Part shown: positions 19,122 to 28,073 of the stretch, piece after piece
Layout of the letters: each line of letters begins with the position of its first letter
Position numbering within the stretch: the first letter of the stretch is position 1
Assembly (NCBI RefSeq): GCF_002944315.1
Contig: NZ_CP024313.1
Location: 310,001 to 374,000, forward strand
Reading direction: 5' to 3'
From: Rhizobium sp. NXC24
Lineage (GTDB): Bacteria > Pseudomonadota > Alphaproteobacteria > Rhizobiales > Rhizobiaceae
DNA: 64,000 nucleotides
Notes under the pieces: model-generated
Told to the model about the DNA's origin: nothing
What the model saw: the letters and a program-made list of their open reading frames with translations, nothing else
Database searches by the model: none
Position numbers and translations under genes: made by a program

Positions 19122-19499
19122 TTGAAAGCGAAAGCTCAGCGCAATCCTATGGTGTTTAAATGCCAGCATTGCTACAATCTCAATCATACGGAATGGGGAC
19201 GCTGCACTGACGTGAAACCGCAAAACTCTCGCACCTTGTCCCCAAAGAAGACTCGCCGCAGTGCGATCGAGCTCGATCCGACATTCCGTCCATATCTCGC
19301 AGTGGCTATTGTTCGGTTCAGTGCGTTGCATCCAGGTACAGAAATCGAAATATCTCAGACGATCAGCCTGTTGGACGACGGCGCAGCTTCGGTCGATCTG
19401 TTGGTTCGAGAATTTCATCATTGTCTGTATCGGGAGAAAATTTATGCCGAGACACTTCCGCTTAGGCGTGCTCTCCTCGACGGTGTCCTCGGGCGATGA
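19122..19499 (+). CDS. hxsD: His-Xaa-Ser system protein HxsD
   Basis: Up to 125 residues from a TTG. The start is uncertain because AGGAG sits only about two bases from it, and internal starts would give a product nearer the roughly 100 residues expected. The family region is about residues 45-125 (IELDPTFRPYLAVAIVRF...), ending with the characteristic EFHHCLYREKIYAETLPLRR helix. The extra N-terminus has a CxxC (KCQHC). HxsD is a small partner protein always found with the two radical SAM maturases HxsB and HxsC; its molecular role is unknown. Its stop overlaps the hxsB start as ATGA. Confidence 0.75.
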   Translation: MKAKAQRNPMVFKCQHCYNLNHTEWGRCTDVKPQNSRTLSPKKTRRSAIELDPTFRPYLAVAIVRFSALHPGTEIEISQTISLLDDGAASVDLLVREFHHCLYREKIYAETLPLRRALLDGVLGR

Positions 19500-20902
19500 C
19501 CGTATTTCCCCTTAAATTCAGACCGTGCGGGGCCGGCTATCTTTTTGCGGATGATGCGGGCGGTTACTTCAAAGCCGATGTCCGCTTTCTCAATCGCTAT
19601 GCGACCGGAAAGCTAATGGCCGTGGATAGGGATTTTCTTGAAGCGAATGGTCATGCGTTCAATGAGATAGGCGACCCGGCCTATATGGGATTTGCCTACC
19701 GATGGGCCCAACGATTGCATCGTTCTCAAGAGCTGAATTACGTCATTCTGGTTCCGACCCTCCGTTGCAATTTGGCGTGTGCCTACTGTCAGGTGTCTCG
19801 GGTGAACGAGAGCACTTTAGGCTTTGATTGGACGGATGAGACGCTTGAGCGCGTTCTCCGATTTCTCGACGCCATGACTTCCGCGAGCGTCAAAATCGAG
19901 TTCCAGGGTGGCGAGCCACTGCTCCGATTAGACTTATTGAAGAAGGTTCGCGCTTTCGCTCGCCGCAAGTTCCAAGAAGTTTCCTTTACGGTATGCACCA
20001 ATTTGCAATCGGTCTCGGAAGAAGCTTGGGATTTTCTGGATGCCCCGGACGTCTTCGTGAGCACGTCACTCGACGGCGAACTCTCGACGCATGAGCGACA
20101 ACGAACCCCAAATGCCCACGATACGCAGCAATTTGTATCGAACCTCCGCTATGCCATCGAGCGCTTGGGTCAGGTAAAAGTCTCGGCTCTCCCGACGCTA
20201 GACATCAACAAGTTGCCGAGCGCTTCCGAGATCATTAATACGTTTGGTAGGTTCGGATTTCGGTCCATTTTCCTTCGGCCTGTCAATCATCAAGGTTTTG
20301 CTAGAAAAAGATTTCAGACCACCGGTCTCGAAGACAAATGGAGTGCTTATCACACCGATTTTATCGATGCGCTGATCGAGCACAATTGGACCGCCGCTCA
20401 GCCGGTCGAGGAGTTTTATTTCACTCACTGCCTGCGCCGGGTTCTGCATGGCGGCCACAATCAGCACGTCGACCTTCGTAATCCGAATATCCTCGGGCGA
20501 GACTACATCGTTATTGACTACGACGGCACCTTCTATCCGACGGACGAAGCCAGGATGGTCACGAGGGTCGGACAGGTCGATCTTAGCATTGGCGATCTAT
20601 GGAATGGTATCGACCAGTCGAAACTAGACGTACTGAACGAAGAATCTTCCAATTCATTCCATCCCGATTGCATTCATTGTCCGTACCAGGCCGCTTGCGG
20701 CGCAGACGTCGTTGACGATCTATCCCGTTACGGGCGCATCGATCTGCCGAAGGCCGACACAGCCTTCTGTCGCCGTCATACCGCAATCTTCGACAAGATC
20801 TTCGAGCTGCTCTATTCGGACGATGAGAAAGTCCAAAAGAGCCTCGCCGTGTGGGCCGGAATTCCAGAATTCGATCCGTCACTGGCGCCGGTACACACAT
20901 GA
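19496..20902 (+). CDS. hxsB: His-Xaa-Ser system radical SAM maturase HxsB
   Basis: 468 residues. The radical SAM cluster motif is CNLACAYC near residue 90, with EFQGGEPLLR (GGE motif) near 140. A SPASM-like C-terminal cysteine region CIHCPYQAACGAD near residue 400 probably binds auxiliary Fe-S clusters. This order matches HxsB. It should generate a 5'-deoxyadenosyl radical to modify the HxsA repeat peptide in the cytoplasm before export; the chemistry is not established for the family. It is coupled by four-base overlaps to hxsD before and hxsC after. Confidence 0.88.
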   Translation: MTVFPLKFRPCGAGYLFADDAGGYFKADVRFLNRYATGKLMAVDRDFLEANGHAFNEIGDPAYMGFAYRWAQRLHRSQELNYVILVPTLRCNLACAYCQVSRVNESTLGFDWTDETLERVLRFLDAMTSASVKIEFQGGEPLLRLDLLKKVRAFARRKFQEVSFTVCTNLQSVSEEAWDFLDAPDVFVSTSLDGELSTHERQRTPNAHDTQQFVSNLRYAIERLGQVKVSALPTLDINKLPSASEIINTFGRFGFRSIFLRPVNHQGFARKRFQTTGLEDKWSAYHTDFIDALIEHNWTAAQPVEEFYFTHCLRRVLHGGHNQHVDLRNPNILGRDYIVIDYDGTFYPTDEARMVTRVGQVDLSIGDLWNGIDQSKLDVLNEESSNSFHPDCIHCPYQAACGADVVDDLSRYGRIDLPKADTAFCRRHTAIFDKIFELLYSDDEKVQKSLAVWAGIPEFDPSLAPVHT

Positions 20903-21981
20903 TCGATCTGCGGCTCAAGATCGATGACGTTCCAATCGACAATCCAATTATCGTTCGCTTGCGCACGGACGGGGTGGATGGTGAATATGATGCACTCCTG
21001 ATCGACAGAGATCAGGAAAGTCAAACCTTCGATCTCGCAGGCTACTCGCTTCGCGTCCACTGCGGTGCCGAAACTGATCTCAATGGTGACGTGCTGCTTA
21101 TAGTTCCTGGGCGAAAGTCAGCGCATCGATTAGTGCGATCACGGTCGAGACACAATACCTTCCTGGTCACCGAGCAATGCGATCAGCTCTGCGTCATGTG
21201 CTCGCAGCCTCCAAAGAAACATCACGCCGACCTCTTCGACCAGTTCACAGTCGCTGCCATTTTAGCGCCGGAAAACGCTCGGATCACGATATCTGGCGGC
21301 GAACCGCTGCTGCACAAACGAAGACTGTTTCAATTTCTTCTGGCCGCCGCGAAAGCACGGTCGGATATCTCATTCCATGTTCTGACCAACGGCCAGTTTT
21401 TCGAGCCAGGCGACAGCACGATAATTGATGAGATCGGAAGAGATCGCGTCTTATGGGGCATTCCGCTGTATGCGCCTTGCGCCGAACTTCACGACAGCAT
21501 CGTTGGAAAGTCCGGTGCCTTTGACATGCTGTCATCGAACTTGGCGACGCTGATGAGGATGGGTGCGGTAGTCGAGCTTCGCACTGTTGTCCTTCAGCAG
21601 AACTGGGGCGCGTTGCCTGAGCTTGCGAGCTACGTCTCCACCAGGCTGCCGTTCATCGATGTCTGGGCAATCATGCAGCTAGAGAATATCGGCTACGGCA
21701 GAATGAACTGGGCGCATTCGTTCAAGGATACGTCGCTGGATTTCGGACAACTGCGCAGAGCCATCAACCTCGCGATGGGGCGCGGTATCCAAACTCTTCT
21801 TTATAATTTCCCCCTTTGTACGGTTCCTCCACAGTACCGGCATTTGGCGCCGGGCACGATTTCAGATTGGAAGAACAAATTTTTGGTAGAGTGCAGCGGA
21901 TGCTCGCTGCGCTCTACTTGTGGTGGATTTTTTGAATGGTATAAAGCTGATCAGGGGTTTGGGGGACTCTCACCACAATGA
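20899..21981 (+). CDS. hxsC: His-Xaa-Ser system radical SAM maturase HxsC
   Basis: 360 residues from the ATG that overlaps the hxsB stop. After ~90 residues of N-terminal domain comes the cluster motif CDQLCVMC, followed by SQPPKKHH and then ISGGEPLL. The cysteine-rich C-terminal end (CSGCSLRSTCGGFFEW) could ligate a further cluster. CxxxCxxC spacing and the position between hxsB and hxsA identify HxsC. The presence of two different radical SAM enzymes suggests two steps or a heteromeric maturase. The stop overlaps the hxsA start. Confidence 0.88.
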   Translation: MIDLRLKIDDVPIDNPIIVRLRTDGVDGEYDALLIDRDQESQTFDLAGYSLRVHCGAETDLNGDVLLIVPGRKSAHRLVRSRSRHNTFLVTEQCDQLCVMCSQPPKKHHADLFDQFTVAAILAPENARITISGGEPLLHKRRLFQFLLAAAKARSDISFHVLTNGQFFEPGDSTIIDEIGRDRVLWGIPLYAPCAELHDSIVGKSGAFDMLSSNLATLMRMGAVVELRTVVLQQNWGALPELASYVSTRLPFIDVWAIMQLENIGYGRMNWAHSFKDTSLDFGQLRRAINLAMGRGIQTLLYNFPLCTVPPQYRHLAPGTISDWKNKFLVECSGCSLRSTCGGFFEWYKADQGFGGLSPQ

Positions 21982-22604
21982 AAAAGCGCAAGATCTACCT
22001 GGTGCCGTCGTTAATCGCCGCCGGATTCATGCCGTCGAAAAGTGATGCAGCGCCGATCACCGGCATTACCGAAAAGAAGCCCGTAACCACCCTGTTCGAG
22101 CGGCTGCGGGTTAAACAGGTCTACACCCTTGCGGGCCATAGCTCGCATTCGAGCCATGCAAGTCATGCCAGTCACGCGAGCCACGCATCCTCAGCTGGAG
22201 GCGGCTACATCCCACGGGGCGATTATGACACCGCTTATCCATTGCCCGACCCGACACCGCAGTATTCGCCCAACCCAGGTCCCGTCATCAGAAGTTCCCC
22301 GACCACTCCCAACATACCTGCCACGACTTCAACTGGCGGCGCCTATTCGCCGCAGTCCTCCCCGACGAACGCGCAGCCACAGCCGCTGAAAACGCTGCCA
22401 GGCAACTCGGACAAATTTCGCCGCATCGTCATACAGGTCCAGACCGCTCTGATTGCCTTTGGCTATTTCGGCGGCCCGATAACAGGGCAGGTCGATGCCG
22501 CGACGAGGGGCGGACTTAATAAAATGCAGGATGCGTACGGGCTCAAAGTCACCGGCACCATCACTCCGCAGGTCCTGTCGGCCCTGGGAATCGCGACAAA
22601 CTAA
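21978..22604 (+). CDS. hxsA: His-Xaa-Ser repeat protein HxsA, putative modified secreted peptide
   Basis: 208 residues. The N-terminus MKKRKIYLVPSLIAAGFMPSKSDAAP looks like a signal sequence. Residues 54-71 are six consecutive His-x-Ser units (HSS twice, HAS four times). A Pro/Ser/Thr-rich linker follows. Residues ~140-208 form a peptidoglycan-binding_1 domain (VQTALIAFGYFGGPITG, then GLNKMQDAYGL). HxsA is the predicted substrate of HxsB and HxsC: a repeat segment modified by radical chemistry and displayed at the cell wall. Modification and function are inferred from the family architecture, not from any demonstrated product. Confidence 0.88.
   Translation: MKKRKIYLVPSLIAAGFMPSKSDAAPITGITEKKPVTTLFERLRVKQVYTLAGHSSHSSHASHASHASHASSAGGGYIPRGDYDTAYPLPDPTPQYSPNPGPVIRSSPTTPNIPATTSTGGAYSPQSSPTNAQPQPLKTLPGNSDKFRRIVIQVQTALIAFGYFGGPITGQVDAATRGGLNKMQDAYGLKVTGTITPQVLSALGIATN
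22137..22190 (+). repeat. His-Xaa-Ser codon repeat array in hxsA
   Basis: Six tandem 9-base units encode HSSHSSHASHASHASHAS. Codons vary between units (CAT/CAC, AGC/TCG/AGT/TCC), so the repeat is kept at the protein rather than the DNA level. This is the presumed site of maturase action. Confidence 0.85.
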
Positions 22605-22616
22605 GCCATCACGCAA

Positions 22617-23795
22617 ATGAAACGGCATCTCCTTTATACCGCTATGACGATTGTTTTGGCTGCTTCCGCTCCGGTGGGCGCAGCGACAGCCGCGGTTTCC
22701 TATCGCCATCTCTCCACGACGAATGGGACGACGATCCTCCTTGTCGAGGGCAGCTTCGAGACCGGCGATGATCCACAACGCGTCGCCTTGGAACTTACAG
22801 CGAGCCCGGCCAAATACATCGCATTTAATTCGGCGGGTGGCGATCGATCAATCGCGATGGCTTTCGGGAAAGCAATTCGCAAGACCGGCCTTCCAACGCT
22901 CCAGACCAAAGGCTCGCCTTGTCTCAACACCTGCCTTTTGGCATTTATGGGTGGCGCCAGTCGCTATGCCGAAGATGAGAGCGTCAGCATATCTGTAGAG
23001 ACGTTTGCCACGTCTGCGGAATCTGGGGGGCGTGTCGATCCCTCAGTTTCAGCCGCCATCAAAGACTACCTCAGCACGATGGGTGTCAGCGCTTCGCTTC
23101 TTGACGCAGCACTGTCGATGCAGCTTGGGCAATCGAAAGAATTGAACCTTGTAGATATGGCGGGTTATCAGCTGGTAACGGCTCAGCCCAGTGGTTCAGG
23201 CACCTGGACGGATATAGTGCAGGGCGCGCAGCCTACTGACCAAGCAGGGGCAGTGGAAGTGTTCAACGAGTTCCAACGGGTGTGGTCGGGCTCAAGTAGC
23301 GAGGCGGCCGCCTTCCTTCGCAACGTCTATGCCGACCGCCTCCAGTACTACGGAAAAGATCTTTCGCGAGAGGATGTACTTAAAGAGAAAAGTGCTTTCG
23401 TGGACCGATGGCCGACACGAATCTACGCAGCGCGGCCAGGTTCGGTTCATGCGCTCTGCGCAGACAGGTGTTCTGTCTTCGGCATTGTCGATTGGTACGC
23501 CTTCAGTGCAACCAGAAAAAAGGGAGCTTCTGGCGCAGTGAACTTCGCGCTGACTTGGGACCCGGTCGCTCGGAAAATAATCGGAGAAACGGGCAAGGTC
23601 ATCGAGACCGACAAAGCGGTCGCCATCCCCGATCGGATCATTCGCCGTTGGATTCTCGACGCTACCGCCTGCTCGACTGCGAACGCTGTCGACGCTGAAG
23701 TATGCAAATCGCGCTCGATCCTGGAGACCGATTTGAATAATTCTGGGTGGTGCAATCGGCAGGGATTGGGCTGGAGGCAGTGCGGCGGCCCATGA
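22617..23795 (+). CDS. Secreted ClpP/COG3904-like protein with C-terminal Cys-containing domain, hxs-linked
   Basis: 392 residues starting 12 bases after hxsA, so very likely in the same operon. A signal peptide (MKRHLLYTAMTIVLAASAPVGAATA) is followed by a region resembling periplasmic ClpP-like COG3904 proteins: LVEGSFETGDD, AFNSAGGDRSIAMAFGKAIR, and CLNTCLLAFMGGASR. In active relatives the cysteine pair brackets a serine (CxSxC); here it is CLNTC, so the catalytic serine appears to be missing. The second half has RPGSVHALCADRC and several further cysteines, suggesting disulphides. It may be a binding partner for modified HxsA in the periplasm; this is inference. Confidence 0.55.
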   Translation: MKRHLLYTAMTIVLAASAPVGAATAAVSYRHLSTTNGTTILLVEGSFETGDDPQRVALELTASPAKYIAFNSAGGDRSIAMAFGKAIRKTGLPTLQTKGSPCLNTCLLAFMGGASRYAEDESVSISVETFATSAESGGRVDPSVSAAIKDYLSTMGVSASLLDAALSMQLGQSKELNLVDMAGYQLVTAQPSGSGTWTDIVQGAQPTDQAGAVEVFNEFQRVWSGSSSEAAAFLRNVYADRLQYYGKDLSREDVLKEKSAFVDRWPTRIYAARPGSVHALCADRCSVFGIVDWYAFSATRKKGASGAVNFALTWDPVARKIIGETGKVIETDKAVAIPDRIIRRWILDATACSTANAVDAEVCKSRSILETDLNNSGWCNRQGLGWRQCGGP

Positions 23796-23799
23796 TCGA

Positions 23800-24555
23800 T
23801 TAGCGGCCCCCCTCGCGACGTGGAGTTTCGACTATCCGCATGTTGGGAACCGATTTCCGGGCAACATTGAGCACGGAACTGGAAGAAATTGTGCCAGAGG
23901 GTACCCATCCAATCGCGTCCGGGCCACCGCTGACGTGGGTCCAACCCGCTTCTTGCTCCATGACAGAGACAAGAGCGTTTTGACCAAGGCTACCGACGAC
24001 GATGTATTTGGGACTAGGTCCGTCTCTAAGTTCAAGAGGTACCCGCATGTAAGCGAATTTCGCAGCAGAGATCGGGCCGGCTGTTTTGGAAGGATCAACA
24101 GCGGCCACGGTGGTAGCCTGCGATTGCTCGATGGAGGCAATCAATCCATCGAAAACTTCGGGGTTTGGTTCTGAAGCGGTGCTCGTGATTGGCTCCGTGA
24201 TCGTAATGGCGGAACTCGTCGCGGTGCTTTGAGGCGCGGCCATGGGAGCAGACGGAGCCGTTTCCGAAACGGATGTTGCATTCCCAGTGCTGGAAGACGT
24301 GGGCGACAGCGAGTCTGCACTGGCAGCAGTTGCGGTTGCCACCGAAGTCTGAGGCGCAGGAAGCACTTTCTCCTGAGTGAGGGTAGGACTACTTACCGGC
24401 GCGGTCACGATCTGATTGCGTGAGGCAGTAGGTAACGACGCCGGGACCGGAGATACGGTTCCAGGCTTCGACGTTGCATTCGCCGCGAAGACAGCGACCC
24501 CGATCATTGTGAGCATTATCCAGAAGTCTCGGTATGGTCCCGCCACGCGCGCCAC
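23800..24555 (-). CDS. Membrane-anchored bacterial SH3-domain protein
   Basis: 251 residues: one N-terminal hydrophobic segment (FWIMLTMIGVAVFAANA), then about 140 residues rich in Ser, Thr, Ala and Pro. A bacterial SH3 domain lies near residues 165-230 (YMRVPLELRDGPSPKYIVV...ALVSVMEQEAGWTHVSG...GWVPSG). Such domains usually bind cell-wall peptides. It is the last gene of the vWA-PP2C-kinase operon (two bases after the kinase gene) and converges on the hxs operon with only four bases between. The wall-binding domain could be the outside sensor of the kinase. Confidence 0.7.
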   Translation of the reverse strand: MARVAGPYRDFWIMLTMIGVAVFAANATSKPGTVSPVPASLPTASRNQIVTAPVSSPTLTQEKVLPAPQTSVATATAASADSLSPTSSSTGNATSVSETAPSAPMAAPQSTATSSAITITEPITSTASEPNPEVFDGLIASIEQSQATTVAAVDPSKTAGPISAAKFAYMRVPLELRDGPSPKYIVVGSLGQNALVSVMEQEAGWTHVSGGPDAIGWVPSGTISSSSVLNVARKSVPNMRIVETPRREGGR

Positions 24556-24557
24556 CG

Positions 24558-26468
24558 TTACCCTATGTCCATTTGAACTTGCTTAAGCCGTACATACGCT
24601 TCAACTAATTGCGGGGGCGGGTTCCTTCGTAGGTCGGAGGCAGTATCCAGAAGTTCCTTGAGCTCATCCGGAGCACGCCTCAGCTCTCGTTCCAAGTCAG
24701 CCCTCTGACGCGCTATGTCCGTTTTGACCTCATTGATAGCCTGCGGATCGGTGGCAATATGACTATTGAATACAAATTTCTTCTCAACGGACGACGACCA
24801 ATTCGCAAGGGCGTCGGCTTTTTTCGGACCAATGCCAGGAACGGCCAAAACCGAGCGAGTCTTCACGTCCCACGCGCTGTCAAAACCAAACGACGAGAGC
24901 GTTACCGTCCTGCTCTGTCCAATCCCACCGATTTTTGCGCGGGAGATCAAGTGCCCCTGCATGTGGCTCCTGAATTGAAGGTCCCTTTTCTTCCGCTCGA
25001 GCTCGAGGAGCCGTTCGCGTTCCTGTTCCGGAAGTTTGGCATGAGCCGAGGCCAAGGACAGATAGTGGCTTTTTCGTTTCAGGAACACGGCAGGCCCGGC
25101 GTGCTCTTCCCAAATTTTCTTCTTCTCTTCCCATGCTGCAGTCGCCGCCTGCAGTTCGACCCGAAATTCTTCCGCAGGACGGCGGGCTCGGATCATCATT
25201 ATGATTGATGCAATAACCAGAGCGGTACCCCAGAAGCCATTCAACTGATTGGCAAGGAAAAAGCCTATCAGCAGTCCGGCAACCGACGCAAAAAGCGTCA
25301 GTTGCTTTCCATGTAATGCGGCTGCCGCCGCAGGACTGCGGGTAAGAGACGGAACCGCGATGATGCTTTCAGGGGCAGGCGGTTGGCTTGGTGGAGCGGG
25401 ACGGTTGATTAGAGCAATGAGGTCACCGATGTTCAGTGTGGAAACAGTGCTTGAAATCTTTGCGGCGAATAGGCTCCGGCCCATCGATTTCTCGAGGCGG
25501 CACCAGGGGCACGACGCGCCGCCCCGAAAGTACGCATGTGATTTGTCTGCAGAGCACTCCACCAGACCCTGCTCGAGCTTGCCGAGGATTTGGACCCACG
25601 ATGCCGCGTTGGGCCGACCGCCCGGACGATCACCATTCTTGCTGAAGGCTGACTCGAAGGCGTCAGAAACTTCATTGCCAAAGTCACTGAGCGCTGGTGT
25701 TAGCGGCGGGGGTTCCATGCGCGTCTCAGCCCTACGTGCGCTATAGGCGAAACGGTGGTCGCCGATGGCGGTGGGTATGTCTATGTCTCCAAGACCCAGA
25801 TGCTTGCCGGCAAACGGATGTCTCCCAAGAAAAAGCAGCTGAAAGATGAGGACGGCCAGACCGAAGTTGTCGTGGTTTGCCGTTCGAACCATTTTTTCGA
25901 AGTCCGCACCTCTGAGCTCAGGTGGCGTATAATCCGGCACGCCTACCGTGCAGCGATAGACCTCTGGCCCCTTATTGAACTGAAAGGAGTCACTGTCGAT
26001 GAGAGTTACCATAGCCTGGTTTGAAACGAGGATGCCGGAGTGGTTCACGTCGCCGACTACGCAGCCTGTATTGTGGATTGCAGCAAAAGCGTTCGCGAGA
26101 TTGAACGCACTGCGCACCAGGAACCGGGCGTCGGCAGAAGGAAATTCCGTCCGCCTGCTGCCCGGCCCATAGAGCTCGTGGATGTTCTTAAAACCTGCGA
26201 CCTTCTTCATGGAAAAACCCATGAACGTTCCGTTCTTGTCGCTTACAGTCTCGATTGGGAAGGCGACTATGTCGGTTGTCTTGTGGAGCGCCGCCGACGT
26301 CATGGCAAAGATTTTTGCTTTCCTCTCGAAGGCTTTGCCGGAATTGTAGATCTTCACCGCCAAATCGCCCGCCTCGTGGATGTGGTAGACCGTGCCCTCG
26401 CCACCCTTTCCCAGCATCATACCAAGCGTGAGCTTCTTTCCATCCGATCCGAATACGGTAGTGCTCAT
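24558..26468 (-). CDS. Ser/Thr protein kinase-like protein with membrane segments and helix-hairpin-helix
   Basis: 636 residues. The kinase domain occupies 1-300: glycine loop GKGGEGTVYHI, lysine in AVKIY, catalytic-loop aspartate in VVGDVNHSGILV, metal site as IDSDSFQF in place of DFG, and GVPDYTPPEL. A CPWC motif follows near residue 330. Two adjacent hydrophobic segments lie near 395-430, then a charged helical region, then a helix-hairpin-helix near residue 565 (VPGIGPKKADALANW). This architecture matches the kinase of vWA/PP2C/kinase triads described with tellurium-resistance-like (TerY) systems. It overlaps the phosphatase stop by four bases. Regulation by the co-encoded phosphatase is expected. 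Confidence 0.8.
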   Translation of the reverse strand: MSTTVFGSDGKKLTLGMMLGKGGEGTVYHIHEAGDLAVKIYNSGKAFERKAKIFAMTSAALHKTTDIVAFPIETVSDKNGTFMGFSMKKVAGFKNIHELYGPGSRRTEFPSADARFLVRSAFNLANAFAAIHNTGCVVGDVNHSGILVSNQAMVTLIDSDSFQFNKGPEVYRCTVGVPDYTPPELRGADFEKMVRTANHDNFGLAVLIFQLLFLGRHPFAGKHLGLGDIDIPTAIGDHRFAYSARRAETRMEPPPLTPALSDFGNEVSDAFESAFSKNGDRPGGRPNAASWVQILGKLEQGLVECSADKSHAYFRGGASCPWCRLEKSMGRSLFAAKISSTVSTLNIGDLIALINRPAPPSQPPAPESIIAVPSLTRSPAAAAALHGKQLTLFASVAGLLIGFFLANQLNGFWGTALVIASIIMMIRARRPAEEFRVELQAATAAWEEKKKIWEEHAGPAVFLKRKSHYLSLASAHAKLPEQERERLLELERKKRDLQFRSHMQGHLISRAKIGGIGQSRTVTLSSFGFDSAWDVKTRSVLAVPGIGPKKADALANWSSSVEKKFVFNSHIATDPQAINEVKTDIARQRADLERELRRAPDELKELLDTASDLRRNPPPQLVEAYVRLKQVQMDIG

Positions 26469-27235
26469 TTGCGCACACCGAGTACTAGCGTCTTGTCGTC
26501 ATCTGTCCGTTCGCAAATGGAAGGGCTTTCAAGATAGTCTCGGAGGGCTATCGACAGAGAAACGTTCCTGCCGGCTTCCTCCGAAAAAGCTAGCGGCGTC
26601 ACTATCCGATTGAAGAATGGCTCATGGGCCGAACGATCTACGCTATTGAGGACTAGGCGCTCAATGCCGTCGGAGAATACTGCAAATCGATCGACACGAC
26701 GGTCATTTCGAATAAAAGTCAGACGCGGATAAGGATCATCGGTGATGAAGCTGGTTGTCGATGCATATTCGCCTTGATACGGCCAAGACGGCACATCCCA
26801 TGCGTCGTCTCCTTCGTAGCGTACGACGGCTGCGCCGTCGCCGATGTGGAAGATCACAGTGCCGTTTTCAGACATGAGAGCCGCAACGGTTGTGGCCGCG
26901 AAATCGCGACGCTGTGTTCCAGATCGACTAGCCTTTGCGCTGATGTATTCGCGGATATCATCTATCCAGTCCCAAACCATTTCTTCACGAAGCTGGGACA
27001 GGGAGTGACTTGCAAGATATCCACGGATGAGCCGAAGCAGACCAATGCAGACTGATTTTGAACCAATCTCCGCCAGTTTTGCGCTTCCCGCACCATCTGA
27101 AACGATCACTGTCATGACCGTTTCATCGAGGCTGGCTACAGCCTCACTGAGCGCAAAATCCTGACATGGCAAACCTGTCTTCACATGAGAGGTGCCACGC
27201 GCACGGGCCGCGGCCCAACGCCAGCCATCGGTCAT
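26465..27235 (-). CDS. PP2C-family Ser/Thr phosphatase
   Basis: 256 residues from the ATG at 27235, which overlaps the vWA stop as ATGA. Metal-binding and family motifs are [48 protein letters not shown] and the terminal DDKTLVLG. It should dephosphorylate Ser/Thr residues, probably on the partner kinase or its targets. The variant beginning ([14 protein letters not shown]) is typical of the PP2C form found in vWA-PP2C-kinase triads. Confidence 0.88.
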   Translation of the reverse strand: MTDGWRWAAARARGTSHVKTGLPCQDFALSEAVASLDETVMTVIVSDGAGSAKLAEIGSKSVCIGLLRLIRGYLASHSLSQLREEMVWDWIDDIREYISAKASRSGTQRRDFAATTVAALMSENGTVIFHIGDGAAVVRYEGDDAWDVPSWPYQGEYASTTSFITDDPYPRLTFIRNDRRVDRFAVFSDGIERLVLNSVDRSAHEPFFNRIVTPLAFSEEAGRNVSLSIALRDYLESPSICERTDDDKTLVLGVRK

Positions 27236-27912
27236 GCGATTGAGGCCCATCCGTCTGGTGTTGCAGGATTGGAGAGAGGAACGGCGTCGCCGGGATTGGA
27301 TTGCGAGACGGAGCTTAGAGAGCTGGAAAGCCACTGGAACAGATCGCGGAACCTGAGTTCCTTCAGAGCCAAAGGCTGGCGCACGCAGATCTGGGAAAGC
27401 GTTTCGAAATTCGCGCCGTCGACGCCGACGGCAAAAAAGCTGAAGGCCTTTTCAGCTTCACCAGCCTTGATCTGGGCGGCCGCATTTTGCCACGTGTCTG
27501 TCGGAGCTCCGTCCGTAATCAGGAAAACCCACGGGCGATAGTACGAGATTCCGTTTTGGCGATAGGAGCTCTTCCGGTCGCGCAGGAGCCGAAGGCCTTC
27601 CTCGATTGCGTGGCCCATTGGCGTATCTCCCTGCGCTGCTAGCTCGGGAACGATCCAATTATGCACGCTTGTAAAGTCGTTCACAATGCTGACTGGGCCG
27701 AAGGAGACGAGGCCTATCTCAACGCGCTTGGATGCGAGAGAGTCCGCATAGAGCTCATCCTTAAACTGAACAAGACCTTCATTGAGTTCTCTCAGTGGGC
27801 GTCCTCGCATTGAACCTGAGACGTCCAGCAACAGGAGGCAGGGGCAGCGCGGTTCGGGATTGTCCACGAACTCGGCGCCATCAAAGGGGATTTGCTCAAA
27901 TGGATTCGGCAT
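27232..27912 (-). CDS. vWA-domain protein (TerY-like)
   Basis: 226 residues from the ATG at 27912, preceded by GAGGAGAA. The von Willebrand factor A fold has a full MIDAS: DVSGSM near residue 30, threonine in [12 protein letters not shown] near 95, and aspartate in LITDGAPTD near 130. TerY-like proteins bind divalent metal and act as adaptors in stress and phosphorylation systems. It is the first gene of a coupled vWA-PP2C-kinase-SH3 operon. Confidence 0.88.
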   Translation of the reverse strand: MPNPFEQIPFDGAEFVDNPEPRCPCLLLLDVSGSMRGRPLRELNEGLVQFKDELYADSLASKRVEIGLVSFGPVSIVNDFTSVHNWIVPELAAQGDTPMGHAIEEGLRLLRDRKSSYRQNGISYYRPWVFLITDGAPTDTWQNAAAQIKAGEAEKAFSFFAVGVDGANFETLSQICVRQPLALKELRFRDLFQWLSSSLSSVSQSNPGDAVPLSNPATPDGWASIA

Positions 27913-28073
27913 TCGGTTCTCCTCAAGCTTGTGAACAATGCATAGCAGCTCTCGCCGGCGCTGCATTTACAAAAGAGCGCTCAAAGATTTTTTTTGGCCG
28001 GGTGTGGCATTTTGGAAAGACACTGGAACGGCAATTCTGGGCTCGATATGGCAGCATGGAGGCGCAACGAATG

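Noticed and set aside
18870..19421. 183-residue minus-strand frame covering hxsD
   Set aside because: No ribosome-binding site or motif, and it would overlap hxsD and its upstream region entirely.
22137..22190. Tandem DNA repeat suggesting a microsatellite or CRISPR-like array
   Set aside because: Units are 9-base codon triplets inside hxsA with varied codons; this is a protein repeat.
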